DNA from: Galbibacter sp. BG1
GTDB taxonomy: Bacteria > Bacteroidota > Bacteroidia > Flavobacteriales > Flavobacteriaceae
Length of the DNA stretch: 64,000 nucleotides
Reading direction: 5' to 3'
NCBI RefSeq assembly: GCF_013391805.1
Contig: NZ_CP058364.1
Coordinates: 2,108,501-2,172,500 of the forward strand
Below are positions 63,151 through 64,000 of this stretch, in pieces. Under the pieces are notes generated by a model. The model ran no database searches, had not been told where the DNA came from, and saw only the letters and a program-made list of their open reading frames with translations. How positions within the stretch are numbered: position 1 is the first letter of the stretch; each line of letters starts with the position of its first letter. The translations under genes and the position numbers were made by a program.

Positions 63151-64000
63151 GTGCGGGAAATTTTTAAAAATATAAAAGGGGATAAAGCTATCTGGGCCGT
63201 GGTTGGCCTATTGGCACTGTTTTCTTTTTTACCTGTTTACAGTGCTAGTACCAACTTGGTCTATGTGGTTGGTAGCGGTACTACATTCGGGTATTTATTT
63301 AAGCATGCCGTACTTTTATTAATGGGCATATGCGTAATCTATGCCGTTCATAAAATCCCCTATCGCTATTTTAAAGGTTTGTCCATAATAGCGATGCCAA
63401 TTATTATTTTATTACTAATCTATACCCTGGCGCAGGGAACAACAATTGGCGGTGCCAATGCCAGTAGGTGGATACAGGTGCCTTTTGTAGGGATTACTTT
63501 TCAGACCTCCACCTTGGCTTCCATTGTATTGCTTATTCACGTGGCCAGGTATTTGGCAAAAATTAAGGACAGGCAAGTAACATTTAAAGAGAGTGTCGTG
63601 CCGTTGTGGTTGCCGGTTTTTGTGGTTCTAATGCTCATCTTACCAGCAAACTTATCTACCACAGCAATTATATTTTTTATGGTTTTGGTACTATGTTTCT
63701 TGGGAGGATATCCCTGGAAATATTTGATGGGAATTATTGGTGCTGGTATTTTAGGACTTACCATGTTTGTTTTAACGGCCAAAGCATTCCCAGGATTGTT
63801 CCCAAATCGTGTGGACACTTGGATTAGTAGGATAGAAAGTTTTGCTGATGATGAAGATACTGAAGCCGACTATCAAATAGAAAAAGCAAAAATAGCCATT
63901 GCCACTGGTGGAATTGTAGGTCTGGGGGCTGGAAAAAGTGTGATGAAGAATTTTCTTCCGCAGAGTTCATCCGATTTTATTTACGCGATTATTATTGAAG
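63151..64000 (+). CDS. ftsW: Septal peptidoglycan polymerase FtsW (3' truncated by window)
   Basis: The first 283 codons from GTG 63151; the frame is open to the window end. SEDS-family polytopic membrane protein: NASRWIQVP (after GGA), LPANLSTTAII, and AKIAIATGGIVGLGAGKS followed by FLPQSSSDFIYA. FtsW polymerises glycan strands with the ftsI product at the septum. The GTG start fits the hydrophilic N-terminus MREIFKNIKGDK. Confidence 0.93.
   Translation, partial: MREIFKNIKGDKAIWAVVGLLALFSFLPVYSASTNLVYVVGSGTTFGYLFKHAVLLLMGICVIYAVHKIPYRYFKGLSIIAMPIIILLLIYTLAQGTTIGGANASRWIQVPFVGITFQTSTLASIVLLIHVARYLAKIKDRQVTFKESVVPLWLPVFVVLMLILPANLSTTAIIFFMVLVLCFLGGYPWKYLMGIIGAGILGLTMFVLTAKAFPGLFPNRVDTWISRIESFADDEDTEADYQIEKAKIAIATGGIVGLGAGKSVMKNFLPQSSSDFIYAIIIE

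Noticed and set aside
1-64000. tRNA or rRNA genes
   Set aside because: I looked for T-loop-like strings and long structured GC-rich stretches in the gaps and found none; a covariance scan would be needed to be certain.

Overview
This window is chromosomal DNA from a member of the Bacteroidota, almost certainly Flavobacteriaceae. The evidence is the gliding-motility genes gldA, gldB and gldC, repeated promoters of the Bacteroidota type (TAnnTTTG at -7, sometimes with TTTG or TTG about 20 bp upstream), few strong Shine-Dalgarno sequences, lineage-typical families (DUF4252, DUF2061, GIN-domain lipoproteins, DUF3857 transglutaminase-like proteins), a split methionine synthase and a DnaG without zinc ligands. 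GC content looks moderate to low. I cannot name the genus from the sequence alone.

Region 1 (1-25 kb) is largely a sulfur-assimilation and methionine/SAM supercluster. After the 3' end of a membrane pyrophosphatase gene, a YefM/YoeB toxin-antitoxin pair and a deoxynucleoside kinase come metK, a SAM riboswitch, metY, one 1131-residue gene fusing MetX, an aspartate-kinase-like domain and homoserine dehydrogenase, and a MetZ-like sulfhydrylase. A sulfite-reduction operon follows (DUF2061, HEPN-tailed sulfite reductase, cobA, siroheme synthase, ferredoxin-NADP reductase), then a second SAM riboswitch with a two-gene metH and metF. Together these genes would convert aspartate semialdehyde and sulfite to homocysteine, methionine and SAM, with SAM closing two riboswitch loops. 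The section ends with envelope proteins (PagL-like deacylase, GIN lipoprotein) and a type II NADH dehydrogenase.

Region 2 (25-40 kb) holds a ParE/RelE-type toxin-antitoxin pair, gldA and pncB, then an aromatic amino-acid operon (pheA, aminotransferase, tyrA, DAHP synthase-chorismate mutase). That operon is preceded by a 25-residue leader peptide very rich in Phe/Tyr and by mutually exclusive hairpins, i.e. a classical ribosome-controlled attenuator. A repeat-rich spacer follows, then rsgA, dtd, two DUF3857 proteins (one with a complete transglutaminase triad, one without), a MazG-like gene and aroA.

Region 3 (39.9-42.2 kb) is a small accessory island: a pentapeptide-repeat-like protein, a cassette-like spacer, an unrecognised membrane protein, and an 18-unit degenerate tandem array with an exact 21-bp period, which I regard as the most unusual signal in the window. 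A promoter-plus-terminator unit just before queA may be a small RNA.

Region 4 (42.2-55 kb) carries queA, rlmN, a polyprenyl diphosphate synthase, an ECF sigma factor with a likely cognate membrane protein and an outer-membrane protein, dnaG, an orphan response regulator whose phosphoacceptor Asp is Glu, nadE divergent from gldBC, a DUF4252 lipoprotein, and a hydrolase-engB operon. Region 5 (55.3 kb to the end) is the division and cell-wall (dcw) cluster mraZ-rsmH-ftsL-ftsI-murE-mraY-murD-ftsW, without murF. It is preceded by four exact 10-bp MraZ-box repeats, and ftsW runs off the window.
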